Both the position numbers and the translations under genes were made by a program. Positions 17,630-26,900 of a stretch of 64,000 nucleotides of DNA are shown here, piece by piece. The DNA is from an uncultured Ruminococcus sp. (GTDB taxonomy: Bacteria; Bacillota; Clostridia; Oscillospirales; Acutalibacteraceae). The notes under the pieces were generated by a model. It searched no databases. It saw only the letters and a program-made list of their open reading frames with translations, and had not been told where the DNA came from. The number at the start of each line of letters is the position of its first letter. Positions within the stretch are counted from its first letter, which is position 1. The stretch lies in NCBI GenBank assembly GCA_902764235.1, contig CACWVH010000009.1, positions 1 to 64,000 of the forward strand, written 5' to 3'.

Positions 17630-18992
17630 GACTCAGCTCCTGTGATGTAAAACGCATAAATTCACCCTGCCAGTGAAGCGGTACGGAGCGTGTTTCACCG
17701 TGACGGTTTTTTGCAACTATACACTGACCGCTGTTCAGATCAACATCCTCCGGATTGCTGCCGCTTTTTGTACTCTGATAATACCCCTCACGATAGAGAA
17801 AAAGTACAATATCAGCATCCTGCTCAATAGAACCTGAATCTCTCAGGTCGGAAAGCTGAGGTTCATGCTCGGCTCTCTGTTCACTTGCACGGGAAAGCTG
17901 TGAAAGAGTTATTACAGGTACATTGAATTCCTTTGCCATTATTTTAAGGTTTCGTGTTATTTCGGATATTTCCTGAACACGGTTATCTATTCTTCTTGAA
18001 GCAGACATAAGCTGAAGATAATCTATTATTATCAGGTCAACATATTTCAGTCTGCGTATTTTCGCTTTCATTTCCGGAATCGTAATACCCGGTGTGTCGT
18101 CAAGGTACATTTCGGTTTTGCTAAGAATATCTCCGGCTTCGATCAGTCTCGTCCATTCGTCATTATTCAGCTTACCCGTTCTTAGCTTTGTACCCTCGAT
18201 TAACCCTTCCGTTGAAAGCAGTCTTGAAGCCAGCTGCTCCTTCGACATTTCGAGAGAGAAGAAGGCTACACGTTTTTTTGCTTTTACAGCAACATGGCGT
18301 GCTATATTCAATGCAAAGCTGGTTTTTCCCATACCGGGACGGGCGGCAAGAAGGATAAGGTCGGACCTGTTAAGACCGGTGATAGTACGGTCGAGATCTG
18401 AAATACCGGTAGGGAGTGCCTTGAATGCATCGCTGTCAGGAGAATTCAGAAGATCGAGCCTGTCAAAGGTCTCGAGAATTACATTATTGATCCTTTCCAG
18501 ACCCTTTACGTTTTTGTCGTCTCTGATATCAAATATTCTCTGTTCAGCAGAATCTATCAGCTTTTCAACATTATCATTAGGTGAAGCAGCATCGTCTATT
18601 ACCTCCCTTGAGGCGATAATAAGGCTGCGCAGAAGGTACTTTTCCTTGACGATATTGCAGTAGTCAGGTACTCTTGAAATAGATGGAACGATATCCGCCA
18701 GCTGCATCATATAGCCCTTTACATTTGCTTCGTCAAAATTCTTTTCACTTCTCAGCTGTTCAAGAACCATTACAAAATCAACAGGCTTGCTGACAGTAAA
18801 CAGATCTATCATGGCTCTGTAAATAGCCTTATGATTTGATAGATAGAAATAATCAGGTGACGGCAGGATCTCCATTACAGTCGTAAGACAATCTGAATCA
18901 AGAAGCACTGATCCAAGCACAGCCTGTTCAGACTCGGCACTGTACGGAAGATTCAATCCGTCAACAGATACGACAGGCATTTCGTCGCTCAT
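17619..18992 (-). CDS. dnaB: Replicative DNA helicase DnaB
   Basis: A 457-residue hexameric helicase that unwinds DNA at the replication fork. The N-terminal primase-interacting domain begins LPYSAESEQAVLGSVLLD. The RecA-like domain has Walker A ARPGMGKTSFALNIA, the VAFFSLEMS motif, LIIIDYLQLM as Walker B, and SQLSRASEQR. GGGAGG precedes the ATG. It follows rplI, an order shared with other Firmicutes, and overlaps tilS. Confidence 0.95.
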   Translation of the reverse strand: MSDEMPVVSVDGLNLPYSAESEQAVLGSVLLDSDCLTTVMEILPSPDYFYLSNHKAIYRAMIDLFTVSKPVDFVMVLEQLRSEKNFDEANVKGYMMQLADIVPSISRVPDYCNIVKEKYLLRSLIIASREVIDDAASPNDNVEKLIDSAEQRIFDIRDDKNVKGLERINNVILETFDRLDLLNSPDSDAFKALPTGISDLDRTITGLNRSDLILLAARPGMGKTSFALNIARHVAVKAKKRVAFFSLEMSKEQLASRLLSTEGLIEGTKLRTGKLNNDEWTRLIEAGDILSKTEMYLDDTPGITIPEMKAKIRRLKYVDLIIIDYLQLMSASRRIDNRVQEISEITRNLKIMAKEFNVPVITLSQLSRASEQRAEHEPQLSDLRDSGSIEQDADIVLFLYREGYYQSTKSGSNPEDVDLNSGQCIVAKNRHGETRSVPLHWQGEFMRFTSQELSRGE

Positions 18993-19023
18993 AGCTAAAC
19001 ATCCTCCCTTCTTTTATAACGAC

Positions 19024-19054
19024 AACAGATTTGAGAGCTTGTCCCAAATCTGTT
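19024..19054. other. Hairpin between rplI and dnaB
   Basis: AACAGATTTG (19024-19033) pairs with CAAATCTGTT (19045-19054) in the rplI-dnaB spacer. There is no T-run, so I read it as an RNA processing or stabilising structure rather than a terminator. Confidence 0.4.
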
Positions 19055-19064
19055 CCGATCATTA

Positions 19065-19520
19065 TTATTTTGTTTCTTCCTCAGTCACCATTACTTTCAG
19101 CTTAGCTGAAACTCCTGTGTAAAGCTTTACCTCACAGTTATATGTTCCAAAGGATTTGATATCACAGTCAAGGACGATTTTTCTCTTATCAACTATGATA
19201 TTATATTTGTTTTTAAGCTCAGCAGCAATTTCCTTGCTTGTAACAGAACCGAAAAGCTTTCCTCCCTTGCCTGCCTTACCGATAATAGTAATGGTCTGAT
19301 CATTGAGTTTGTCTGCATTTGCCTTTGCCTGTGCAGTTTCTGTCTCGATCTTATATTTCTTTGACTGCTCTGCATTTTTAAGCTCATTCAATGCCTTTGC
19401 ATCTGCTTCTTTTGCAAGCTTTCTCGGAAAAAGAAAATTTCTTGCATATCCGTCTGATACATTGACGAGCTCTCCTTTTTTTCCTGTACCTTTGATATCC
19501 TGTAAAAGCACTACCTTCAT
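19065..19520 (-). CDS. rplI: 50S ribosomal protein L9
   Basis: A 151-residue large-subunit ribosomal protein. The N-terminal domain, [20 protein letters not shown] followed by [16 protein letters not shown], is the classic L9 signature. A long connecting helix and the C-terminal rRNA-binding domain ([13 protein letters not shown]) follow. AAAGGAGAA precedes the ATG. It sits between gdpP and dnaB, as in Bacillus subtilis (yybT-rplI-dnaC). Confidence 0.97.
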   Translation of the reverse strand: MKVVLLQDIKGTGKKGELVNVSDGYARNFLFPRKLAKEADAKALNELKNAEQSKKYKIETETAQAKANADKLNDQTITIIGKAGKGGKLFGSVTSKEIAAELKNKYNIIVDKRKIVLDCDIKSFGTYNCEVKLYTGVSAKLKVMVTEEETK

Positions 19521-19655
19521 TGTTAATTCTCCTTTTTTCCTTTTTCATTATAATATAATGTCGGGTTCGCACTATGCTGAGTGCGGTTCCGGTACGATTC
19601 ATCTGAAACAATGCCAGTTTTTAATTCGCACCTTGACTTATACTTTATCCCGGAT

Positions 19656-21653
19656 TTAATACGATTTTGCCTCAGTCTTTTTTGAATTGCTTTCTGCCTT
19701 TGTATTGATCTCAAGATCATTTATAATTGAAAGCAAACGCTCTCTTGCCTCTTCTGTGCTGACGCCTTCAAGCTGACAGGCTGCCATTGTCTGATGACCT
19801 CCGCCGCCAAGTGCCTCCATAATTACCTGAACATTGAGATCACCTAGAGAACGTGCTGATATATTGACTGTTTTCCCTGTCTTATACATTACAAATGACG
19901 CCTTGACATTTTCTATTCCGAGAAGCTCATCGGCTGCCTGAGCTGATGCGATACGTATATCGGGAGTGTTCGTATCTGCACAGGCTATTGCACAGTAGTT
20001 AAAGATCTCTGCATCGCTGACAAGCTTATATTTTACCTTGTATGTATCGATAGAGTTTGAGAAAAGTCTCTTGACCTCTACCGTATCGGCACCGCAGCTT
20101 TTCAGAAAAGCTGCCGCTTCAAAGGTTCTCACACCGGTTCTTAATACAAAATTCTTTGTATCAAGCATTATTCCCGAAAGCAATGCTTCACTTTCAAGAC
20201 GGCTGAGCGAACAATCGCCAAGATACTGCACAAGCTCTGCTGTCATTTCGCAGGCAGAGGATGCATACGGCTCATGGTAAAACACAACCGCATTATCTAT
20301 ATGATTTACCATCATTCTGTGGTGATCTATTACAACTACCCTTTTGCATTTTTCATATACAGCCTTTGACTCAACAAAATTCGGTGAATGTGTATCTACT
20401 ATTATAAGAAGTGTATGATCGTCAATGAGATCATAAGCTTCCATTTCATTTTTAAAGATACTTTCAAAGCCTGCCTTTTCAAAGCTTTTTACAAGCGGCT
20501 TTGCAAGCGTCTGCTGTCTGTCGATACAGATATAGGCATTTCTGTGCAGTCCCTTTACTACTGCACTCCACATACCTATACAAGCGCCTACACTGTCAAG
20601 GTCGGAATACCTGTGACCCATGATTATTACATTGCTGCTGTTATTTACATGGTTTGTAAGCGTTGCAGCGATAACCCTTGTCCTGACCTTATCACGTTTT
20701 TCAATACCCTTGGAAAGACCGCCGAAAAACTGGTAGGCCTCGTTCTTCTTAACTGCCGCCTGATCTCCGCCTCGTCCGAGTGCCATTTCAAGCGCCTGTC
20801 GTGCCCACATTTCGCTTTCCTTGAAGCTTCCGGCACCTCTTCCGATACCTATCGAAATAGTTGCATTGATCCTGTCATCTATCTCGATCTGTCTGATCTC
20901 CTCAAGTATCCTGAATTTCTCATCAATGAACTGCTTGATATTCCTGTCCTCAAAAACTGCAAGATATCTTCCGCCTGAAAGCTTTTTATAAAATCCCTTT
21001 GTCTTGGACACCCATCCGGCAATTGCTTTTTCCACAAGCACCTTTATCCTGCTTGCCTCGCCCTCCTCGCTGTCACGCTCCAGCTCTTCTTTGTTATCAA
21101 AGGCTATAAGTGCAACAGCCGGTCTTGAATCAAGAAATTCATCTGAATTAACCTTATAGGTATCATCATCAACGAAATATACAACAAGACTCTCACCTGA
21201 TCTTACAGCAAATGCTATATACCATTTTCCGTTGATAAAGGTATCTGTACCGTTTTCATTAAAGAGTGAATCCGGATTGCTGTCAGACAGGAATTTTTCA
21301 ATAAAATCACCTGTCGGATCTTCGTCACTGATAAGATTCTTTTTGAAGATATCATTGACCATCACTATTTCGTTGTTCTCCCCAAGAACAGCAACGGGCA
21401 TTGCTATACTGTTGATACGCTCGATATCTACATCCTCAGCAGAGTTTGCTGCATCAGAAACGATCTTCGTGAGATATTTCTTATAATTCATCATGCTTAC
21501 AAAAACAGCTGCAAGAGCTGCAATTGCAAAAATCAGCTCAGCGACAAAAATATAATGATCCCACCAGTATGACACCAGTGCCATTATAAACATAGCCACA
21601 GTCAGAATAACGAACAAGGGTGTTATAAATATGCTGTTTTTTCTTTTACCCAT
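19656..21653 (-). CDS. gdpP: Cyclic-di-AMP phosphodiesterase GdpP (DHH family)
   Basis: 665 residues. Two N-terminal membrane helices are followed by a degenerate PAS-like domain (about 70-150), a degenerate GGDEF domain in which the motif is replaced by SGGRYLAVFED, and a DHH/DHHA1 phosphodiesterase (VIIMGHRYSDLDSVGACIG, IIVDTHSPNF, VVVIDHHRM, then GGGGHQTMAA). GdpP hydrolyses c-di-AMP to pApA and so affects wall, potassium and stress responses. GAGG lies only 1-2 nt before the ATG, an unusually short spacing, but no better start is visible. It lies 41 bp after rnj and precedes rplI. Confidence 0.92.
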   Translation of the reverse strand: MGKRKNSIFITPLFVILTVAMFIMALVSYWWDHYIFVAELIFAIAALAAVFVSMMNYKKYLTKIVSDAANSAEDVDIERINSIAMPVAVLGENNEIVMVNDIFKKNLISDEDPTGDFIEKFLSDSNPDSLFNENGTDTFINGKWYIAFAVRSGESLVVYFVDDDTYKVNSDEFLDSRPAVALIAFDNKEELERDSEEGEASRIKVLVEKAIAGWVSKTKGFYKKLSGGRYLAVFEDRNIKQFIDEKFRILEEIRQIEIDDRINATISIGIGRGAGSFKESEMWARQALEMALGRGGDQAAVKKNEAYQFFGGLSKGIEKRDKVRTRVIAATLTNHVNNSSNVIIMGHRYSDLDSVGACIGMWSAVVKGLHRNAYICIDRQQTLAKPLVKSFEKAGFESIFKNEMEAYDLIDDHTLLIIVDTHSPNFVESKAVYEKCKRVVVIDHHRMMVNHIDNAVVFYHEPYASSACEMTAELVQYLGDCSLSRLESEALLSGIMLDTKNFVLRTGVRTFEAAAFLKSCGADTVEVKRLFSNSIDTYKVKYKLVSDAEIFNYCAIACADTNTPDIRIASAQAADELLGIENVKASFVMYKTGKTVNISARSLGDLNVQVIMEALGGGGHQTMAACQLEGVSTEEARERLLSIINDLEINTKAESNSKKTEAKSY

Positions 21654-21694
21654 ACCTCAACACCAACTTCTGCGCTGTTATACCACAGCGTCAT

Positions 21695-23662
21695 TTATAC
21701 CTCCATTATTATCGGAAGGATCATAGGACTTCTTCTGGTCTTATCATAAAGCTCCTTTGAAAGCTCGTCCTTGATTGTACTCTTTATTACGCTCCATTCA
21801 TGTATGCCCTGTCTGTCACAGCTGTCAAGGGCACGAAGAACAGAATCTCTCGCTGCCTCCATAAGAGGTTCGCTTTCTCTTACATAGACAAAGCCTCTTG
21901 ATACTATATCAGGACCTGCACAGACCTGCCCTGTTGCACTGTCAAGAGTTACAACTACAACAATAAGTCCATCCTGTCCGAGATGCTTTCTGTCACGAAG
22001 AACAATACTTCCTACATCACCAACTCCGAGACCGTCAACAAGCACCTTGCCTGCCGGTACGCTTGGAAGCTGCTTCATTGAGCTTTTGCTCAGCTCAACA
22101 ACATTTCCTATATCGCCGATAAAGATATTCTCCCTCGGCATTCCCATTCCCATAGCAAGCTCAGAATGCTTTACAAGATGCTTCTGTTCGCCGTGGACAG
22201 GAATAAAATACTTAGGCTTTGTAAGACCCTGAATTATCTTCAGCTCTTCCCTGCAGGCATGGCCTGATACATGAACCTCATACATTGATTCAGAAGCTAT
22301 CTTGCAGCCGTGCTTCATAAGCTCGTTTACAACGGTGCTTACCATTTTTTCATTTCCCGGTATCGGGTTAGCTGATATTATGATATAATCGTCAGGACCG
22401 ACAGCGACCTTTCTGTGGTCGGAATATGCCATCCTTGACAGAGCTGACATAGGCTCGCCCTGACTTCCGGTGGTGATAAGAACGATCTGATCCTTTGTAT
22501 ACTGACCGAGCATATCAATATCAATGATAAGTCCGTCCGGAACATCTATATATCCAAGCTCAGAAGCTATAGTCATATTGTTTATCATACTGCGTCCGGA
22601 AAAAGCAACCTTTCGTCCGTATTTTTCAGCACATGTGAGTATCTGACGTATCCTTCCGAGATTTGAGGCAAAGGTTGCAATAATGATCCTGCTGTCCTCG
22701 GCTTCCTTGAAAAGCATATCAAAGGTATGTCCGATATTCTGTTCTGTCATTGTATAACCAGGTCTTTCAGCGTTTGTTGAATCAGCCATAAGTGCAAGTA
22801 CACCCTGCTTGCCAAGCTCAGCAAAGCGTGAAAGGTCAATCATTTCACCTGTTGTAGGAGTACAGTCTATTTTGAAATCTCCGGTATGAACGATAGTTCC
22901 TGCGCTTGTATGGATCGCAACTCCGACTGCATCAGGAATGGAATGATTTACATGAATGAATTCAATACCTATCCTGCCAAGCTTTATTCTCTGACCTGCC
23001 TTTACAACATTCAGCTTAGCTTTGCTCTGCAGTCCATGCTCCTTGAGCTTGCTGCTCACAAGACCTAAGGTCAGTGCAGTGCCGTATACGGGAAGATTCA
23101 TTTTTTTAAGAAGATACGGTACTGCTCCGATATGATCCTCATGACCGTGAGTCAGTACAATACCCTTTATTTTATCTTTATTCCTCTCAAGATATGTGAA
23201 ATCAGGGATTACAAGGTCAACGCCAAGCATATCCCCGTCAGGGAATGCCATTCCACAATCAAGAAGGAACATATCATCATCACATTCAAACAAGGTGATA
23301 TTTTTTCCTATTTCATTAAGACCACCGAGGAAGGTTATCTTCACACTCGGCTCCTTTTTATTGTTTTTTTGCTGCTGAACAGGTCTGTACTCTGTTCTCC
23401 TTTTATAATTCTGAGATGCCTTTCTCTCTTCCATTACTCTGCCTGTGCTGACTGTAAGAGCGTCAGTAACTGTTACAGTATCTCCGCCAAGTCTCTGATC
23501 AGATATTTTCTGCGGCTTCATGATACGGTCAAAAAGCTTTGAATTTTCTACCTGACGGGGTCTTGTTCTTTTTATCTGTGATGGCTTGCCGTACCTTGTT
23601 CTCTGCAGCCTTTTATTTTTTCCGTCCTTAGCTGCATTTCTTCTGTTATACTCTGAGATCAC
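21695..23662 (-). CDS. rnj: Ribonuclease J
   Basis: 655 residues. This RNase has 5'-3' exonuclease and endonuclease activity in mRNA decay and rRNA maturation. The metallo-beta-lactamase core starts at about residue 105 (KITFLGGLNEIGKNI) with LTHGHEDHIGAVPYL and DFKIDCTPT, then the beta-CASP domain (MADSTNAERPGYT). About 100 residues of basic, low-complexity N-terminal extension precede the core; classic RNase J lacks this. The start is a GTG with GGAGG at 23670-23674. It heads the block rnj-gdpP-rplI-dnaB-tilS-hpt-ftsH. Confidence 0.92.
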   Translation of the reverse strand: MISEYNRRNAAKDGKNKRLQRTRYGKPSQIKRTRPRQVENSKLFDRIMKPQKISDQRLGGDTVTVTDALTVSTGRVMEERKASQNYKRRTEYRPVQQQKNNKKEPSVKITFLGGLNEIGKNITLFECDDDMFLLDCGMAFPDGDMLGVDLVIPDFTYLERNKDKIKGIVLTHGHEDHIGAVPYLLKKMNLPVYGTALTLGLVSSKLKEHGLQSKAKLNVVKAGQRIKLGRIGIEFIHVNHSIPDAVGVAIHTSAGTIVHTGDFKIDCTPTTGEMIDLSRFAELGKQGVLALMADSTNAERPGYTMTEQNIGHTFDMLFKEAEDSRIIIATFASNLGRIRQILTCAEKYGRKVAFSGRSMINNMTIASELGYIDVPDGLIIDIDMLGQYTKDQIVLITTGSQGEPMSALSRMAYSDHRKVAVGPDDYIIISANPIPGNEKMVSTVVNELMKHGCKIASESMYEVHVSGHACREELKIIQGLTKPKYFIPVHGEQKHLVKHSELAMGMGMPRENIFIGDIGNVVELSKSSMKQLPSVPAGKVLVDGLGVGDVGSIVLRDRKHLGQDGLIVVVVTLDSATGQVCAGPDIVSRGFVYVRESEPLMEAARDSVLRALDSCDRQGIHEWSVIKSTIKDELSKELYDKTRRSPMILPIIMEV

Positions 23663-24203
23663 TTAATTACCTCCATTAATAATAAAATTGCTGACAGAAA
23701 AGAACACAAAGCTTTACATTAAAAAATAAAGTTTTGCATCCGGCTCTGCCTGTACTTCACGATAGTTCCGGACAATTATAGGTTACACACTATGTATACA
23801 AAGGTTGATCCCGGCATTTTTATTCAGCAATACTTGTTTTTAAAGCCTGCAACAGCTTTGCATCAAAATGCATCAGCTTTCTGAAAAGAAAAAACAGGCT
23901 TAATAAATTATAATATCTTATCTTTTACATAAGCAGAATATCAGAGCCGCTGTTCCGGAATTCCGATCTCCCGGGACTATGCTCATTAAAATATAATTAC
24001 CCTGAGGGTCACAGCTCATACAGCAATTCCATTAACTTTCCGAACTCACAGAAATGCCGTAAAGCCAGGATCAATAACAGCCAATGTAATAATCCGAACA
24101 CAACTATATAGTTATTTTACTCTTACTGAGCAAATCTGTCAATAGTATTTTTAGCAAATAAAGATCATAAATTCTCAAAAGTGAAATTTTTTATAACTAT
24201 TTA
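23663..24203. other. Long intergenic region between divergent rnj and rnhA
   Basis: About 540 bp between the rnj start and the rnhA promoter. On the minus strand a TATAAT near 23776-23781 could serve rnj, but the -35 is weak. I see no ORF with a good Shine-Dalgarno and no tRNA. I looked for RNase P, SRP and 6S landmarks by eye and did not recognise them. A small RNA or long leader cannot be excluded. Confidence 0.4.
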
Positions 24204-24232
24204 TTGAATTCTCCGTTTGATTTATATATAAT
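24204..24232 (+). promoter_or_regulatory. Sigma-70-type promoter for rnhA
   Basis: TTGAAT (24204-24209), a 17-bp spacer and TATAAT (24227-24232). The predicted transcript starts near 24239, about 45 nt before the TTG start codon. Confidence 0.75.
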
Positions 24233-24285
24233 TAACATATGTATATATGGATAAAACAATTTGCAGAATTTCGGGAGTGATAGTA

Positions 24286-24723
24286 TTGAAAAATGTAGAA
24301 ATATATACAGACGGTGCCTGCAAGGGCAATCCCGGTCCGGGAGGCTGGGGAACTATACTTCGATATGGCGGACACGAAAAAGAGCTCTCCGGCGGCGAAG
24401 CTTCAACTACAAATAACAGAATGGAGCTTATGGCTGTAATCGAAGGACTGAAGGCTCTTAAAGAGCCGTGCAATGTCACCCTGACAAGTGATTCACAATA
24501 TGTATGCAATGGTATAAACAAGGGCTGGGCTGCAAAATGGAAAAAAAGCAACTGGATAAAATCAGATAAATCAAAAGCAAAAAATATTGAGCTGTGGGAT
24601 GAGCTGCTTTCTCTTCTTGAAAAGCATAATGTAAAGATAATATGGGTGCGCGGACACAACGGTCATCCAGAAAATGAACGCTGTGACAGACTCGCTGTGA
24701 GTCAGGCAGAGAAATTTCTTTGA
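24286..24723 (+). CDS. rnhA: Ribonuclease HI
   Basis: About 145 residues, the normal RNase HI size. It cuts the RNA strand of RNA:DNA hybrids in replication and R-loop removal. Catalytic acidic residues are in [18 protein letters not shown] (Asp), NNRMELMAV (Glu) and LTSDSQYV (Asp), with a late [15 protein letters not shown]. The start is taken as TTG 24286 because GGGAG lies 8 nt upstream; the ATG at 24247 has no Shine-Dalgarno and would add 13 atypical residues. It has its own promoter and a perfect terminator. Confidence 0.93.
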   Translation: MKNVEIYTDGACKGNPGPGGWGTILRYGGHEKELSGGEASTTNNRMELMAVIEGLKALKEPCNVTLTSDSQYVCNGINKGWAAKWKKSNWIKSDKSKAKNIELWDELLSLLEKHNVKIIWVRGHNGHPENERCDRLAVSQAEKFL

Positions 24724-24850
24724 TATAAAAACAGCCTGAAATACAGTCTTATCCTATGATTAAATCTGATGTGAAGATAATAGCAAACCGGTTCTGTCTC
24801 CTCTGCTTTAATTTAAAAAGCGATGTATTAGCAATATTGATATTATTACA

Positions 24851-24892
24851 AAAATATGCACAAGTATTTCTGCTGATACTTGTGCATATTTT
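24851..24892 (+). terminator. Terminator after rnhA
   Basis: A perfect 17-bp stem (24851-24867 with 24876-24892) rich in AT, with an A-run before and TTTT within the 3' arm. It lies between rnhA and the cysteine desulfurase promoter and may work in both directions. Confidence 0.7.
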
Positions 24893-24943
24893 ATGATAAT
24901 AGATTTATTTCCTATTAAATCACTATGAATTTTGAAAAAGCAC

Positions 24944-24972
24944 TTGTATTTTTATTGTCTTTGGTGTATACT
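24944..24972 (+). promoter_or_regulatory. Promoter for the cysteine desulfurase operon
   Basis: TTGTAT (24944-24949), a 17-bp spacer and TATACT (24967-24972), about 70 bp before the TTG start. No IscR-type site was recognised. Confidence 0.6.
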
Positions 24973-25040
24973 TTTTAAAGCGAGTAATTCCTACTATTTT
25001 AGTATGATATTTCGTATATTTCTTATAAAGGGTGATAATA

Positions 25041-26219
25041 TTGGATCATAGAGTCTATGCGGATAATGCAGCAACAACAAAGCTCAGTGAAAGAGCTCTT
25101 CAGGCAATGATGCCTTGTCTTACAACTATTTTCGGCAATGCATCAAGCATTTATACTGAGGGAGCTGCTTCTAGAAAAATAATTGATAAGGCAAGAGAAA
25201 CCTTTGCACAATGTCTGGGTGTGAAAAATCCGAATGAAATTTATTTTCTCTCAGGCGGAAGTGAGGCTGACAACTTTGCTATCAAGGGTGCGGCAGAGCT
25301 TATGCTTAAAAAGGGTAAAAAGCATATTATTTCTACCAGATTTGAGCATCATGCTGTTCTTCATACGCTTGAATACCTTGAAAAGCACGGATTTGAGGTT
25401 ACACTGCTTGATGTTCACGAAAACGGAATTGTACGTCCTGAGGAATTCGAGGCAGCTATACGTGAGGATACCGGACTTGCTACTATAATGTTCGCAAATA
25501 ATGAGATCGGAACTATACAGCCGATCAAGGAGCTTGCTTCAATCGCAAAAAAACATGGAGTTCTGTTCCATACTGACGCTGTACAGGCTGTCGGTACTAT
25601 TCCGGTTAATATTGAGGATCTCGGTGTAGATATGCTTTCTCTTTCAGCTCATAAATTTCACGGACCGAAGGGCGTCGGAGCTATTTACATCAAAAAAGGC
25701 ATCAGACTGCCTAACCTTATTCACGGCGGTGCACAGGAAAGAGGATACAGGGCTGGAACAGAAAATATCGCCGGTATTGCCGGAGCTGCAGAAGCTCTGA
25801 AGGAATCCTGTGAGGTCATGCAGGAAAGAAATGCAAGACTTGAACGTCTGCGTGACAAGCTTATTGATTCACTTCTGAAGATCGAACGGTCAAGAATAAA
25901 CGGCGACAGAATTCACAGACTTCCCGGCAATGTAAATATGTGCTTTGAGGGCGTTGAAGGTGAAGCAATGCTTTTATGCCTTGATCTTCAGGGAGTCGCC
26001 GCTTCATCAGGATCTGCCTGCACATCAGGCTCTCTTGATCCGAGTCATGTTCTGCTTGCCATCGGACTGCCGCATGAGATCGCTCACGGCTCGGTAAGGC
26101 TTACTTTCAGCACAGAAACAACAGAGGAGGATATAGACCATATTATCTCGGTCCTTCCCCCTATCATTAAACGACTCAGGGATATGTCACCGCTCTGGGA
26201 AAAAATCGTTAACGGCTGA
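25041..26219 (+). CDS. Cysteine desulfurase, NifS/IscS family
   Basis: About 392 residues. This PLP enzyme removes sulfur from cysteine for iron-sulfur cluster assembly. The PLP lysine is in SLSAHKFHGPKGVG, and the persulfide cysteine is in ASSGSACTSGSLDPSH, the NifS/IscS (class I) type loop. YADNAATT near the start is typical. The TTG at 25041 follows AAAGGGTG with a 6-nt spacer; an in-frame GTG at 25032 lies inside that Shine-Dalgarno. The scaffold gene follows 29 bp downstream, so the two form an Fe-S assembly operon. Confidence 0.93.
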   Translation: MDHRVYADNAATTKLSERALQAMMPCLTTIFGNASSIYTEGAASRKIIDKARETFAQCLGVKNPNEIYFLSGGSEADNFAIKGAAELMLKKGKKHIISTRFEHHAVLHTLEYLEKHGFEVTLLDVHENGIVRPEEFEAAIREDTGLATIMFANNEIGTIQPIKELASIAKKHGVLFHTDAVQAVGTIPVNIEDLGVDMLSLSAHKFHGPKGVGAIYIKKGIRLPNLIHGGAQERGYRAGTENIAGIAGAAEALKESCEVMQERNARLERLRDKLIDSLLKIERSRINGDRIHRLPGNVNMCFEGVEGEAMLLCLDLQGVAASSGSACTSGSLDPSHVLLAIGLPHEIAHGSVRLTFSTETTEEDIDHIISVLPPIIKRLRDMSPLWEKIVNG

Positions 26220-26248
26220 TAACAATTAAAACAGAAAGGTTGATAGAT

Positions 26249-26680
26249 ATGGCATACAGCGAAAAGGTAATGGATCATTTTGCAAATCCAAGAAATGTCG
26301 GTGAAATGGAAGATGCCGACGGTATCGGTGAAGTAGGAAACTCCAAATGCGGAGATATTATGAAAATGTACATTAAAGTCAGAGATGATATAATTACTGA
26401 CGTAAGCTTCAAGACCTTCGGCTGCGGTGCAGCTATTGCTACAAGCTCAATGGCAACTGAGCTTGTCAAGGGTCATTCGATCAAAGAAGCTTTGCAGCTG
26501 ACAAACAAGGCTGTTATGGAGGCACTTGACGGTCTTCCGCCGGTAAAGGTACATTGCTCTGTTCTTGCAGAGCAGGCTATCAAAGCTGCCGTTTCTGACT
26601 ATTACGAAAAACAGGGTATCGATCCGAAGGATATCGTTGGTGAGATACCGGAGCCTATTGAATGTCATCTTGAGGATTAA
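26249..26680 (+). CDS. Iron-sulfur scaffold protein, IscU/NifU N-terminal family
   Basis: About 143 residues. It receives sulfur from the adjacent cysteine desulfurase and builds a transient Fe-S cluster. The three ligand cysteines are in NSKCGDIMKMYI, KTFGCGAAIATSS and PPVKVHCSVLAEQAI. The opening YSEKVMDHFANPRNVGEM is the family signature. The ATG at 26249 follows AAAGG with a 9-nt spacer; an in-frame TTG 9 bp earlier lies too close to the Shine-Dalgarno. Termination at 26701-26726. Confidence 0.93.
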   Translation: MAYSEKVMDHFANPRNVGEMEDADGIGEVGNSKCGDIMKMYIKVRDDIITDVSFKTFGCGAAIATSSMATELVKGHSIKEALQLTNKAVMEALDGLPPVKVHCSVLAEQAIKAAVSDYYEKQGIDPKDIVGEIPEPIECHLED

Positions 26681-26700
26681 AAATTCAATATAAACACGAA

Positions 26701-26726
26701 CCCCGGCTGAGCATTTTCAGTCGGGG
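26701..26726 (+). terminator. Terminator of the Fe-S assembly operon
   Basis: CCCCGGCTGA (26701-26710) pairs with TCAGTCGGGG (26717-26726) with one G-T pair, followed by a TTTTATTT tract. Confidence 0.85.
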
Positions 26727-26900
26727 TAATTTTATTTATATCTATGTAAGCAAGATGGCTTAGAATAAAATTTTCCTGGTTTTTTGATTCGGATATTGAC
26801 ATAATGATATTAATATGATATCATTCAGATATAGAAACAATATGTGGCATCCTTAACATAGTTTTACACAGGATCCATAATATCAGAGGAGGTAATCTTT

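Noticed and set aside
23663..24203. Structured RNA gene (RNase P, SRP, 6S, tmRNA) in the rnj-rnhA gap
   Set aside because: I did not recognise any conserved landmark of these RNAs on either strand by eye.
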